Shown in pieces: positions 34,634 to 43,361 of a DNA stretch of 64,000 bases (positions are counted from its first letter, which is position 1; each line of letters opens with the position of its first letter). Source of the DNA: Variovorax sp. CF313 (GTDB lineage: Bacteria > Pseudomonadota > Gammaproteobacteria > Burkholderiales > Burkholderiaceae_C); assembly GCF_000282635.1 (NCBI RefSeq), contig NZ_AKIW01000097.1, forward strand, positions 1 through 64,000. Direction: 5' to 3'. The notes beneath the pieces are model-generated. The model had not been told where the DNA came from, did not search any database, and was given only the letters and a program-made list of their open reading frames with translations. The translations under genes were made by a program, and so were the position numbers.

Positions 34634-35620
34634 ATGAGCCCTCCGGTTTTTTCGCGGCGCATCCAGGTCACCCAGCACGACGCCGCCCTGATCTGGCCCA
34701 TCCTGTTGCTCTGTACGGCCTACACATTGTTGATGGGCGTTGCAGGTGTATGGGTCATCGACCTGGAGGCGACGGGTTGGTACATCGCATTGGGCATGGT
34801 GGCCTGGCTTGCCCTCTTCGCGCTGTGGCTGGTGGGTTTGGTGGTCGTCGTGCGCGCGTGGCTCTGGCTCGAGGCGCGCTGGCTGAAACCCGGCGAGCGC
34901 CGGCCCAAGCCCTTCAACGAAAGCGTGCAGGTCGACGTCGACGAAAGCGGCCTCTCGGTGCAAGGGCTCGGCCACGTCGACTGGATCGACGTGCTGACCT
35001 TCGAGAGCATTCCCGACAGCGACAACTACCTGATCGTTCATACCCGGCCCTTCAAGAAGCTGATGCTGGCGGTGCCCGTCGATGACCTGGTGCCGGCCCT
35101 CAATCACTACCTCTCGCTTCGAGCCTGCCCCACGCCGACGGCCACAGGCGTGCTGCAAAGCCGCGCCATGGTTTTCTGCTGGCGTTGTTTCCTGGCCTGG
35201 ATTGCGGCGGGCTACGCGCTGGCGGGTGCGGCGGCCATTGCGCTGCTGCTCAATGCTTCCGACGCGGGCTTTCTGAAGACCATGGTGGGGCTGTGCGTGG
35301 TCGTGCCGCTGGCTGCATGGCTCGTGTGGTTCATTCCCTTCTCGCAGGTCAGCACTTTCGCGCCCTCGCGGGTGCGCGCCTTCGAACTCGACGGTGTGCA
35401 GTTGCGCAGCACCGACGGCAGCTGGCAAGCCGACCTGCGGCAGGCCCGTATCAGCCGCCGTCGTGCAAGCGGCCTCGGCTACGAGTTCAGCTTTCTTGCC
35501 ATTCGGCCGCTGACGGGAAAGAACCTGGACCTGATGCTCGAAGGCGGCGCCGATCAAGATGCACTGCTGGACGCCCTGAACGACCGCGCCTTGCTGCCAC
35601 TGACGAACCCCGAGCTCTGA
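34634..35620 (+). CDS. Membrane protein of unknown function with duplicated 2TM-plus-soluble-domain unit
   Basis: A 328-residue protein that I do not recognise as a named family. It has two halves of the same plan: two membrane helices (near residues 18-75 and 185-235) each followed by a soluble beta-rich domain of about 75 residues. The first soluble part (VDESGLSVQGLGHVDWIDVL) resembles YcxB-like C-terminal domains; the second (LDGVQLRSTDGSWQADLRQA) echoes it. No catalytic residues are evident. It lies between an MFS gene and a two-component operon. Confidence 0.8.
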   Translation: MSPPVFSRRIQVTQHDAALIWPILLLCTAYTLLMGVAGVWVIDLEATGWYIALGMVAWLALFALWLVGLVVVVRAWLWLEARWLKPGERRPKPFNESVQVDVDESGLSVQGLGHVDWIDVLTFESIPDSDNYLIVHTRPFKKLMLAVPVDDLVPALNHYLSLRACPTPTATGVLQSRAMVFCWRCFLAWIAAGYALAGAAAIALLLNASDAGFLKTMVGLCVVVPLAAWLVWFIPFSQVSTFAPSRVRAFELDGVQLRSTDGSWQADLRQARISRRRASGLGYEFSFLAIRPLTGKNLDLMLEGGADQDALLDALNDRALLPLTNPEL

Positions 35621-35657
35621 AAGGCCGGCCAGGCGGCGGTGGTAGCCTTGCCCCCCG

Positions 35658-37034
35658 ATGAACCTCCGCACCAAGATCGTTGCGCTCGCTGTGGCACCCT
35701 TGCTCATCGCACTGGTGCTCGTGGCCCTCGCGGTGCGCCACCAGGAGCATGACCTCGCCCAGCGCGAGCGCGCCCTCATCGAGCGCAGCTACATGGACCA
35801 GCGCCGCAGCGAACTGCGCAGCTACGTGGACCTGGCCGTGAGCAACCTGCTTCCGCTGTACGAATCCGGCCAGGACGACGAAGCCACCCGCAACGAGGCT
35901 CTGCGCCGCCTCGCCGCGCTCAACTACGGCGACGACGGCTACTTCTTCGTCTACGACCTCGAGGGCAACTCGCTCATGCACTCGCGCCAGCCCGAACTGG
36001 TCGGCAAGAACCTCTGGGAGCTGCGCGATTCGCGCGGCCGCTACACCATCCAGGAACTGATCAAGGGCGCGAAGGAAAACGGCGGCGGCTACATCGAATA
36101 CGAGTGGCGCAAGCCGTCGAGCGCGCAGATGGCGCCCAAGCTCGGCTACGTCACGGCGCTGCCGCGCTGGAACTGGATGGTCGGCACCGGCCTGTACCTC
36201 GACGACATCCAGTCGACCATGGACACCCTCGATCGGCAGATGAACGCCAACGTCACCGCCACGCTGCTGTGGATTGCCGGCATCGCCGCACTGTGCCTTG
36301 GCGTGGTCAGCGCCGCCGGCCTGCTGCTGAACCTCAGCGAGCACCGCACGGCAGAGGCCAAGCTGCGCCTGCTCGCGCGGCGCGTGGTGCAGTCGCAGGA
36401 AGAAGAGCGCGGCCACCTCGCGCGCGAGCTGCACGACGGCACCAGCCAGACGCTGGTGTCGGCCAAGCTGCTGATCGAGTCCGCCGTGGAATCGCTCGAC
36501 CGCCAGCAGCACACCACCACGCCGCCCGCGCTGGCCAAGGCGCTGCAGCGGCTCAACGATTCGCTGATCGAGGTGCGCCGCATCTCGCACCGCCTGCGCC
36601 CCGCCTTGCTCGACACACTGGGCCTGCCCGCCGCGCTGGAGCGGCTGGTCGACGAGTTCAGGGAGGAGGGCGGAGTCGATGCGTCGATGATGATGGGCGG
36701 CGAATCCTTCGAGCTGCAGCCCGAAGTGAAGACAGCGCTCTTCCGCCTGACGCAGGAAGCATTGACCAACGTGCGCAAGCACGCGCACGCACAGCACGTG
36801 CACATTGCGCTGAACTTCGACGACGAAGAGGGCGTGCGTCTGGAAGTGAGCGACGATGGCACCGGCTTCGACATTCAGGCCGTGCAGCTCGACCCGCGGC
36901 GCGGCATCGGCCTGCGCAACATGCGCGAGCGCATGGAGGCCATCGGCGGGCGGCTCACCATGAACTCCAACGCGGGGCGCACCTCCATCGAGGCCGAGGT
37001 GCCGGCCCGCAGCGCGAAGGCACAGGCCGCATGA
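35658..37034 (+). CDS. Cache-domain sensor histidine kinase, NarX/HisKA_3 type
   Basis: A 458-residue kinase. Helix 1 (residues 5-27), a periplasmic single Cache domain (GDDGYFFVYDLEGNSLMHSR and WNWMVGTGLYLDDI), helix 2 near 205-228, then a HisKA_3 dimerisation domain with phosphoacceptor His259 in LARELHDGTSQTL and a GHKL ATPase (EALTNVRKHAHA, VSDDGTGFD, GIGLRNMRERMEAIGG). Cache domains of this sort bind small carboxylates or amino acids. It is coupled to the next gene by an ATGA overlap. Confidence 0.94.
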   Translation: MNLRTKIVALAVAPLLIALVLVALAVRHQEHDLAQRERALIERSYMDQRRSELRSYVDLAVSNLLPLYESGQDDEATRNEALRRLAALNYGDDGYFFVYDLEGNSLMHSRQPELVGKNLWELRDSRGRYTIQELIKGAKENGGGYIEYEWRKPSSAQMAPKLGYVTALPRWNWMVGTGLYLDDIQSTMDTLDRQMNANVTATLLWIAGIAALCLGVVSAAGLLLNLSEHRTAEAKLRLLARRVVQSQEEERGHLARELHDGTSQTLVSAKLLIESAVESLDRQQHTTTPPALAKALQRLNDSLIEVRRISHRLRPALLDTLGLPAALERLVDEFREEGGVDASMMMGGESFELQPEVKTALFRLTQEALTNVRKHAHAQHVHIALNFDDEEGVRLEVSDDGTGFDIQAVQLDPRRGIGLRNMRERMEAIGGRLTMNSNAGRTSIEAEVPARSAKAQAA

Positions 37035-37696
37035 CCACGACACAACAAGCCAAGGACATGCCTACTGCGGCCGTGCGCCTGTTCCTGGTGGACGATCACC
37101 CGCTGGTGCGCGACGGCCTGCGCGCCCGGCTCGGCTCCATGCCCAACCTGCAGATCGTCGGCGAGGCCGGCAGCGCCGCCGAAGCGCTTGCGCTGGTGGA
37201 GAGCCTGCGGCCCGACCTCATGCTGATGGACGTCGGCATGAAGGACATGAACGGCATCGAGCTCGCGGCGCTGCTGCTGCAACGCCAGGGCGCGCCGCAC
37301 ATCGTGATGCTCAGCATGTACGACAACCCCGAGTACGTGCAGAAGGCTCTGCAGGCGGGCGCACGCGGCTACGTGCTGAAAGACGCGCCCGCGGCGGAGA
37401 TCGTCGCGGCCATCGAGGCTGTGTCGGCGGGCGGTACCTTCCTGAGCCCAGCCGTGTCGAAGAAGCTGTTTCGCACGCAGGAGCCGAGGCCGCTGCTCAC
37501 CCCGCGCGAGAGCGAGATTCTTTCTGCGCTGGGGCGAGGGGAGTCGAGCAAGCAGATCGCGCGTGACCTGGGCCTGAGCGTGCGCACTGTGGAGGCGCAT
37601 CGGCAGAGCATCAAGCGGCGGCTGGGGATCGAGGGGCAGGCGGAGCTCATCAAGTACGCGGTGGAGCATGCGCGGGAGTTCGGGCAGGGCTCCTGA
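37031..37696 (+). CDS. NarL-family response regulator
   Basis: A 221-residue regulator. Receiver domain with FLVDDHPLVRDGLRARLGS, phosphoacceptor Asp67 (LMLMDVGMKDMNG) and the Lys in YVLKDAPAAE; the LuxR helix-turn-helix is at the C-terminus (LTPRESEILSALGRGESSKQ, then LSVRTVEAHRQSIKRRLG). The start in the ATGA overlap sets it as direct partner of the Cache kinase. The regulon is not visible; the neighbouring MFS and membrane protein genes are candidates. Confidence 0.94.
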   Translation: MTTTQQAKDMPTAAVRLFLVDDHPLVRDGLRARLGSMPNLQIVGEAGSAAEALALVESLRPDLMLMDVGMKDMNGIELAALLLQRQGAPHIVMLSMYDNPEYVQKALQAGARGYVLKDAPAAEIVAAIEAVSAGGTFLSPAVSKKLFRTQEPRPLLTPRESEILSALGRGESSKQIARDLGLSVRTVEAHRQSIKRRLGIEGQAELIKYAVEHAREFGQGS

Positions 37697-38036
37697 ATCG
37701 CTTGCCTGCTTCGTTGACTGCCAGCGCTTTGTGTACCGGCGCTGCCGATTGACGATTGCGCCAAGGAATCGAGGAATCTTCAACAGAAGTTCTTTCTGCG
37801 CGAGACAGGCCTTCTAAAGTGAAGATGGCAGTTATGGGCTCTGAGCATTCCATTTGAATCAGCTTCGGGGCGAACTGATCGTGTTCCCCAAGCGTCTGCG
37901 TGTGGCCGACTGTAGCCGCAGGAGAAGTTGGCGCGAAGGCCTCTGAGCTGCCGGCTCTCGCCCTCCAGAGCGGTCATCGGAAACTTCGCACTTGGGTCGC
38001 TTGTTGCGGAGCGTCGGATATACCATTCACTCGTCT
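37697..38036. other. 340-base spacer without a recognisable gene
   Basis: No reading frame with plausible coding character was found on either strand. Base composition shifts here from the high-G+C pattern to a visibly more A+T-rich one that continues to about 40.6 kb, so this spacer probably holds one boundary of a foreign or decayed segment. A short AT-rich patch ATATACCATTCA before the next gene may belong to its promoter. Confidence 0.6.
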
Positions 38037-38714
38037 ATGGACCCGCTCTACAAGAAAGCCATCGCGCAAGGGGTTGCGGGGATGGCCGTATTCGTTGCCT
38101 TCATTTTCTTGCCCGCGGGCACGTGGAAATACTGGCAAGGCTGGCTCTTTATCGCAGTCTTTTCCGTCTCGACCATCGGCTTCACCGTCTATCTCGCCCT
38201 TCACGACAGGCCGCTTCTCGAACGCCGTATGAATGCCGGACCGCAGCATGAGAAAGAGTGGTCGCAGAAGATCATCGTGTCGCTCATCATCCTCGCGTTT
38301 TTTATTTTTATCATCCTGCCTTCACTCGACTACCGATTTGGCGTCTCGCTGGTGCCCGCGTACCTGTCCTTTGTCGGGAACATCGTGATCGTCTTGTCGT
38401 TCCTCTTTATTTTCTGGGTGCTGAAGGTCAATAGTTATGCAGCAGCCAACATCAGTGTCGCGGATGATCAAAAAGTGATCGACAGCGGCCCCTACGCTTA
38501 TGTGCGTCATCCTATGTACGCTGGCGCACTCTGGCTTTTCATTGGCATGCCGCTTGCACTTGGCTCGTGGCTCACGATCTGTCTCGTCCCGCTCATCCTG
38601 CCGGTGCTCTTCTGGCGGCTTCTCGATGAGGAAAAAATCTTGCGCCGCGATCTTCCCGGGTACAACGAATACGCAAGCCGTGTACGTCATCGTCTCATTC
38701 CGCACCTCTGGTAG
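38037..38714 (+). CDS. Isoprenylcysteine carboxyl methyltransferase-like membrane protein
   Basis: A 225-residue polytopic protein of the ICMT/PEMT-like family. The SAM-binding hallmark region reads GPYAYVRHPMYAGALWLF, and the C-terminal DEEKILRRDLPGYNEYASRV is equally typical. Bacterial members are thought to methylate lipids or small molecules; the substrate is unknown. Five helices are predicted. Codon use is less GC-biased than in the flanks, for example TTTTTTATTTTTATC near 38300, a sign of transfer. The ATG at 38037 is chosen over an upstream frame extension. Confidence 0.88.
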   Translation: MDPLYKKAIAQGVAGMAVFVAFIFLPAGTWKYWQGWLFIAVFSVSTIGFTVYLALHDRPLLERRMNAGPQHEKEWSQKIIVSLIILAFFIFIILPSLDYRFGVSLVPAYLSFVGNIVIVLSFLFIFWVLKVNSYAAANISVADDQKVIDSGPYAYVRHPMYAGALWLFIGMPLALGSWLTICLVPLILPVLFWRLLDEEKILRRDLPGYNEYASRVRHRLIPHLW

Positions 38715-38804
38715 GAAGTGGGATGGCCGCCTACAAGAAGTCGGTGCGCTGGAGGCGGTCGGCTGGCGGTGAGCGTCGGGGATGCCTATCGAACAGCCAG
38801 AACC

Positions 38805-38930
38805 CTAGATGGCGGGCCGCGGATCCTTGTCTGCGATGGAGAGATCGATCGGAACCCGGATCTTGCGCGTGACGTTCCCGGGCATCTCGAACATCAGCGT
38901 GATGTGCCCTTTTAGAAAGGTGCGCAGCAT
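38805..38930 (-). CDS. Short ORF or 3' gene remnant, 41 codons
   Basis: Seven bases after the DUF4189 gene on the same strand, an ATG opens a 41-codon frame ending in TAG. It contains GHITLMFEMPGNVTRKIRVP and closes with LSIADKDPRPAI, which reads like the tail of a real protein rather than random sequence. No family was recognised. It may be a small downstream gene, or the surviving C-terminus of a larger one whose 5' part was lost. Confidence 0.35.
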   Translation of the reverse strand: MLRTFLKGHITLMFEMPGNVTRKIRVPIDLSIADKDPRPAI

Positions 38931-38937
38931 CGAACCC

Positions 38938-39516
38938 TCACTGAGACGGGAGGCTGCAAGAGGTGTTTCTGACTTCGCAGTTCACATCGCCTGCTTGCTT
39001 GCACATGGCCAACGCTTTGCTTGAAACCAGCTTCAAGCCGGCCGTTTTCGGGTCGGGCCCAACCATGTCGACCTCCGTACCAAAATAAAACGTGCTCCTT
39101 TTTCCATAAGCCACCGCCCAACATCCATTGCGCATCTCAATTCTGATCTGGCAATCCTGCTTGCCACAATCGCGCAATGCTTCCTTTCTTGCAGCTTGGG
39201 CGCTTGTGCTGTCCTCCGACCTGCCACCAGAGCCCTTTACGCCTCTCCCATCGTCGGCAAACGCTCCGAAGCTCTCCGTCCACTTGCCAGTTTCATAGCG
39301 AAGCCAGCCATCCCCGTGGTTGGCTGCGCCGTCCGGCCTGGCGCTGCGTTGCCGTTGTTCGTTTGGACCATACAGATCCGGATCGCTAGGTGAATAGCAT
39401 TTTCCGTAACCGGGGATCATTCCAGGCGGGCAGGGTGATCCGCTGTTAGGTGGCTGCTGGGCGTATGCCAAGACTGGGCCCCACATCAACATCGAAACCA
39501 GGAAGAGTCGTTTCAT
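38938..39516 (-). CDS. DUF4189-domain secreted protein
   Basis: A 192-residue exported protein. The signal peptide ends near residue 19 (LAYA-QQ). The N-terminal segment has CPPGMIPGYGKCYSPSDPD; the C-terminal half has the DUF4189 pattern of small glycine-rich strands with paired cysteines (ALRDCGKQDCQIRIEMRNGC, then WAVAYG). The role of DUF4189 proteins is unknown. It lies in the lower-G+C segment. The start is the ATG directly before the signal peptide; an upstream ATG in frame is not needed. Confidence 0.8.
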   Translation of the reverse strand: MKRLFLVSMLMWGPVLAYAQQPPNSGSPCPPGMIPGYGKCYSPSDPDLYGPNEQRQRSARPDGAANHGDGWLRYETGKWTESFGAFADDGRGVKGSGGRSEDSTSAQAARKEALRDCGKQDCQIRIEMRNGCWAVAYGKRSTFYFGTEVDMVGPDPKTAGLKLVSSKALAMCKQAGDVNCEVRNTSCSLPSQ

Positions 39517-39685
39517 ATCGAATTTCCATCTGATTGACGTCCTCCCAGCCCGCGATGGTCGCAGGAGTAGCACGGGGACGATCATCTATCCAGCTTACTG
39601 AGGATCGCCAACTGCCAGAAGGAAGGAATGCGCATTTCGGACCTCGCGTTAGAGGTGCAATGCCCAAGAGAGATTTAACGTCGTG

Positions 39686-40414
39686 CTAGATCGATTGATC
39701 GTCGATAGCCGTCAGCTTCCAGCACATTCCCGATCGCTTGAAGAGATAGCGGACCTTCTCTCCGGAGTTCGATCCGGCAATTTCGATCTGACCTCCCGAG
39801 TCCTCGTCCTTTGCGATCCGAATGATCTTGCCTTCGCGTTTGGCGCGATCTAGCGCCGTCATCAGCGGATAAGTCACTTGCCGCTGCGTGAGTTGTTTCG
39901 TCACGGGCTTCGGTTCTGGCTCCGCCTTGGCATCGATGGCAGTGGATTGCAGCGGCCAGCGCGTGAACTTCGCCTGGAGGGAGATGCTGTTTGCGAATTT
40001 CTCCACGAAGGTTTCGAAGGTTTTGCCGGGGCAATCCAGCGCCTCTGCACGTGCTTGCCCGTTCACAGCAGCATCATCCTTTTGTGCATGGAGAGCACCC
40101 GCGGGTTGCCGGACGCCATTGATGGAAAGCACCTGTTCAATGATGCGCTTGTCTCCGTCGATGCGGGTCATGGCGACGACTTCGCACGGCTGGTTCTGCC
40201 TGCAGATCTTTTGCGCCCGTTGTTCGGCGTAGGTGTCGGCCTCAAAGAAGCAGGTCGCCCGACCGCTCTTTTCCAGCGATGAACCCGCCATGCCAGAGCC
40301 AGAGCTCAATGTGCCGGTACAGACGAATTGCTCCGGGTGAGTTCTTGCCGAAGCCGCTGCAAAAAAGAGCGGCAAGAGCAAAGCCAGACGAGCGAGAACG
40401 ATCGTTCGTTGCAT
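39686..40414 (-). CDS. Secreted cysteine-containing protein of unknown function
   Basis: A 242-residue protein with a clean signal peptide (about 23 residues, ending in AAASA). Six cysteines occur in the mature part, as CTG, TCF, ICRQNQPC, DCPG and MCW, suggesting disulfides in the periplasm or outside. No domain was recognised. It lies upstream of the DUF4189 gene on the same strand with 169 bases between, in the lower-G+C segment. AGGAGGCCTCC just before the start contains a strong ribosome site. Confidence 0.72.
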   Translation of the reverse strand: MQRTIVLARLALLLPLFFAAASARTHPEQFVCTGTLSSGSGMAGSSLEKSGRATCFFEADTYAEQRAQKICRQNQPCEVVAMTRIDGDKRIIEQVLSINGVRQPAGALHAQKDDAAVNGQARAEALDCPGKTFETFVEKFANSISLQAKFTRWPLQSTAIDAKAEPEPKPVTKQLTQRQVTYPLMTALDRAKREGKIIRIAKDEDSGGQIEIAGSNSGEKVRYLFKRSGMCWKLTAIDDQSI

Positions 40415-40494
40415 GGAGGCCTCCTTGATTTTCCTGGTTTGGCAAAGATGGTGTGCGATTTTGGATCTTAGTGTTGGGGCCGAGGCGAAACGAA

Positions 40495-40563
40495 TCAGTT
40501 GTGCACGGCTTCGTCCTTGCCGCCATCGGGCGACCGTTCAAAGGCGGTGATGGTGATGGTCAT
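40495..40563 (-). pseudogene. Remnant of a glutathione S-transferase gene (5' end)
   Basis: A 22-codon frame reads MTITITAFERSPDGG followed by KDEAVHN and a stop. The first 15 residues match, from memory, the start of a GST-like family common in Variovorax and Burkholderia, where a full protein of over 200 residues would continue. The frame ends abruptly, so this looks like the stump left by a deletion at the edge of the anomalous segment. Confidence 0.4.
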
Positions 40564-40628
40564 CGGAGATCCAGACTCATTGCCAAAATCACATTGTCAG
40601 AATCCCGTTCTTCCTGTGCGCTTAGTGC

Positions 40629-42542
40629 TTAAGCCATGGGCAAACTCAGCTCGACGATGGTGCCATGCGGCTGCGCATGCTGGACGACAAGGGCCGCGCC
40701 GATGGACTGCGCCCGTGCCCGCATGTTGCCCAGGCCGTGGCCGGACACGCGGCCCTGCTCCGCGGAAATACCGGCTCCGTCGTCCTGCACGCGCAGCTCG
40801 AGCCGGTCGGGGCCTTCGACCCGCCTTGCCGTCACGCGCACGGTGGTGGCCGCTGCGTGCTTCAGCACGTTGGTGAAGGCTTCGAGCAGGATGCGCTGGA
40901 CGTTGAGCACCGTGGTCGGCGTCAGGCTGCGCATCTCGGGCAGCGCCGCCACCTCCCATTCGACCCGCAGCCCCGCGGCCTCCAGCCGCGGCTGCAACCG
41001 ATAGCGCAGCGTGGCGAGGACCGTGGCGAGGTCGCCGTTCACCGGCTGCAGCGAATCGACCGCCATGCGCAGTTCGTCGAGCGCCGCGTGAGCCTGTTCC
41101 TGCAGCGCCTCGGCCGCGGCGCCGCCTTTCTTCATCATGCTGAGCAGTCCCACCAGATGTGCGCCCACGCCATCATGGATGTCGCGCATGATGCGTTGGC
41201 GCTCCTGCAGCGCGGCCTGCTCCTCGCTCTGACGCTGCTGCAGCCGATGGGACTCGCCGAGCTCGGCTTCCCGCTCGGCGATGCGCCGCGCCAGAGAGGC
41301 ATTGAGCTCCCTGTATGCGGCCACCTGGCGAACGTAGTGCCCCACGACCGTCCCGCCCATCGCCAGCACCAGGAAGAACACGGCCAGCGGCAGCATGGCG
41401 TAGGACATCGAACCCGACTCGGGAATGCGGACCACCATGAAGTCGCGCGCACCGGCGACGATCGCCGTGACGCCTGCCAGGCACATCAGCGTCGACTCCC
41501 ACGTGGGCGCCATCCACATCTTTCGCACGATGCTGTACATCATCACCATCGCCGGCAGTAGCAGGCTGCCGAGCACCAAGGTGTAGATCAACGGCTGGTG
41601 CCACAGAAAGCTGGCCGTGACGGCGCATACGCACAGCCCCAGGTACACCCAGAAGGCAACCCGCATCCAGGGGCGCAGCTCGGCGATCGCCACCATGACG
41701 AAGCGCGCCATCAGCAGCAGGAGCACGCATAGCGCGATGCCGCCGACCGCGCCCCAGGCCGGCCACGGCAGCGGCGGCGTGATCAGCAGCCGGCCGGAGA
41801 TGGTCGTCACCCCGAACAGCGAGATCAGCGCGAAGATGCCATACAGGCCCTCCCGGTGCTGCCACCACAGGCCGCCCGCAATCAGCCCCATGAACACGAG
41901 TGCCCAGGTGATTGCGGTGGGAGCGGACTGGCGCCAGAGTTCATTGGTGCGATACATCGGAACGACCACCGACTGGACGCCGAAGATGACCGCGCTGAGT
42001 CCGCCCCAGCGGCCGGGCTGCACCGCCGCATCCACCTGCAGTTCGGTGGGGGCGTCATGCGAGAGCAGGGCGGCCGGCACGGTCATCAGGACCGGTAGCT
42101 TGGCCATGTCCGTCGATTCATCGCCCAGCTCGCCCAGCTTGGTCACCAGATGGCCGCCGACGCGCACCTCGACCTGGTTGCCGATGCGCGGAAAAAAAAG
42201 CGCGTATGGCTCCGCACCGCGGACCGGCGGCAGCATGAGCTGATAGCGGGCCCTGCCGCCGCTGTGCGGGTGGTCGATGTCCCACCGATGTGGCAGGGCG
42301 CGCTCGACGGGCGCCTCGGCCGGGCTTCCATCGGGCCAGAGCGTGACGAGCGCACGGTCGATCTGCACGAAGCCCGCGTCGGCCCCACCGCCCGCATCGC
42401 CGGCATTGCCCGCTTCGGCGCGCGGAGCGGCCAACAGCAGCGCGAGCGCCAGGCTAGCGATCCAGCAAGCCCAGTTGACGGGCCTCGAAGACCGCCTCGG
42501 TTTTCGAATGCACGGCAAGTTTGCTGTAGATGCTCTTGACAT
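40629..42542 (-). CDS. Membrane sensor histidine kinase, HisKA_3 (NarL-partner) type
   Basis: A 637-residue kinase. A signal/anchor helix lies near residues 25-43, then a periplasmic beta-rich domain of about 160 residues (like 7TMR-DISM extracellular domains), seven or so helices from about 210 to 410, a coiled linker (RRIAEREAELGESHRLQQRQ), a HisKA_3 domain with His456 in IMRDIHDGVGAHL, and a GHKL ATPase (EAFTNVLKHAAAT, VQDDGAGIS, GHGLGNMRARAQSIGA). The first ATG at 42542 lies inside the upstream regulator gene (89-base overlap); a non-ATG start nearer 42450 is possible but would shorten the signal region. Confidence 0.9.
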   Translation of the reverse strand: MSRASTANLPCIRKPRRSSRPVNWACWIASLALALLLAAPRAEAGNAGDAGGGADAGFVQIDRALVTLWPDGSPAEAPVERALPHRWDIDHPHSGGRARYQLMLPPVRGAEPYALFFPRIGNQVEVRVGGHLVTKLGELGDESTDMAKLPVLMTVPAALLSHDAPTELQVDAAVQPGRWGGLSAVIFGVQSVVVPMYRTNELWRQSAPTAITWALVFMGLIAGGLWWQHREGLYGIFALISLFGVTTISGRLLITPPLPWPAWGAVGGIALCVLLLLMARFVMVAIAELRPWMRVAFWVYLGLCVCAVTASFLWHQPLIYTLVLGSLLLPAMVMMYSIVRKMWMAPTWESTLMCLAGVTAIVAGARDFMVVRIPESGSMSYAMLPLAVFFLVLAMGGTVVGHYVRQVAAYRELNASLARRIAEREAELGESHRLQQRQSEEQAALQERQRIMRDIHDGVGAHLVGLLSMMKKGGAAAEALQEQAHAALDELRMAVDSLQPVNGDLATVLATLRYRLQPRLEAAGLRVEWEVAALPEMRSLTPTTVLNVQRILLEAFTNVLKHAAATTVRVTARRVEGPDRLELRVQDDGAGISAEQGRVSGHGLGNMRARAQSIGAALVVQHAQPHGTIVELSLPMA

Positions 42543-43122
42543 GGGTCTGGATGGTACTGAGCGAAACGCCGAGCAGGCTCGTCAGTTCGGGGTAGGTATA
42601 GCCGCGGGAGACTAGGGCGAGGACTTCGGTCTCGCGCGGCGACAGCGAGGCGACGGCGGGCGCGGCCGCAGCGATCGGCGCGGCCGTGCCGGGCGCCATG
42701 CGAGTCAGGAGCTGACGCGCAATGATCGGCGACATGGGCGAGCCGCCGGCGTGCAGCTGCAGTACGTGGCGCGACAGATCGTCCTCGGTGCCGTCCTTGA
42801 GCAGGTAGCCGCGCGCGCCGGCCTCGAAGGCCCGGATCATGTTGGCCTCGTCTCCGAACATCGTGATCACCATCGTCTCGGCCTTCGGCGCGAGCTGGCG
42901 GCACCACTCGATGACCTCGAAGCCCGAGCCGTCGGGCAGGCCGAGATCGACCAGCAGCACGTCGGGCCGTCCCTCGCGCAGCCAGGCATGGATCTCGCCG
43001 GCCGTGGCTGCCGTGAACACCAGTTCCAGCGCCGGGCTCTGGGCCACCGCGCTGCACAGGCGCGCGCGCGTGCCGGCCTCGTCCTCGACCAGCGCGACGC
43101 GGACGCGGTCAATGGCGGTCAT
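42454..43122 (-). CDS. NarL-family response regulator
   Basis: A 222-residue regulator. Receiver with VALVEDEAGTRARL, phosphoacceptor Asp59 (DVLLVDLGLPDGSG) and Lys in YLLKDGTEDD; LuxR helix-turn-helix at the C-terminus (LSPRETEVLALVSRGYTYPE, then VSLSTIQTHVKSIYSKLAV). It precedes the kinase gene in the same operon and is divergent from the gene of a large lipoprotein, a likely target across the 239-base spacer. Confidence 0.93.
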   Translation of the reverse strand: MTAIDRVRVALVEDEAGTRARLCSAVAQSPALELVFTAATAGEIHAWLREGRPDVLLVDLGLPDGSGFEVIEWCRQLAPKAETMVITMFGDEANMIRAFEAGARGYLLKDGTEDDLSRHVLQLHAGGSPMSPIIARQLLTRMAPGTAAPIAAAAPAVASLSPRETEVLALVSRGYTYPELTSLLGVSLSTIQTHVKSIYSKLAVHSKTEAVFEARQLGLLDR

Positions 43123-43361
43123 TGCACAGCGCGGCCGCAGGGGGTGTCGCGAGCACAGTTTTCATTCAGGTCTCTTTCCTGGGAACCGGTGAGTGACAGG
43201 CCCGCACGCAGGCGCGCGTGGGCTTCCGATGCGCGAGCTTTGCCTGCTTTGCACAGGCCGCGTATCCCGCGATCAGGGGAGGCGGCCTTCAGCCATCTTT
43301 CGCACACTGCGCTCCACATTTTGTGACATCCGGCTCTGTTTTTTTACGAGGACCTCCCGAC

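Noticed and set aside
39446..39667. Minus-strand 73-codon frame upstream of and overlapping the DUF4189 signal region
   Set aside because: No ribosome site and it overlaps the better-supported gene; it may be remnant sequence but nothing recognisable remains.
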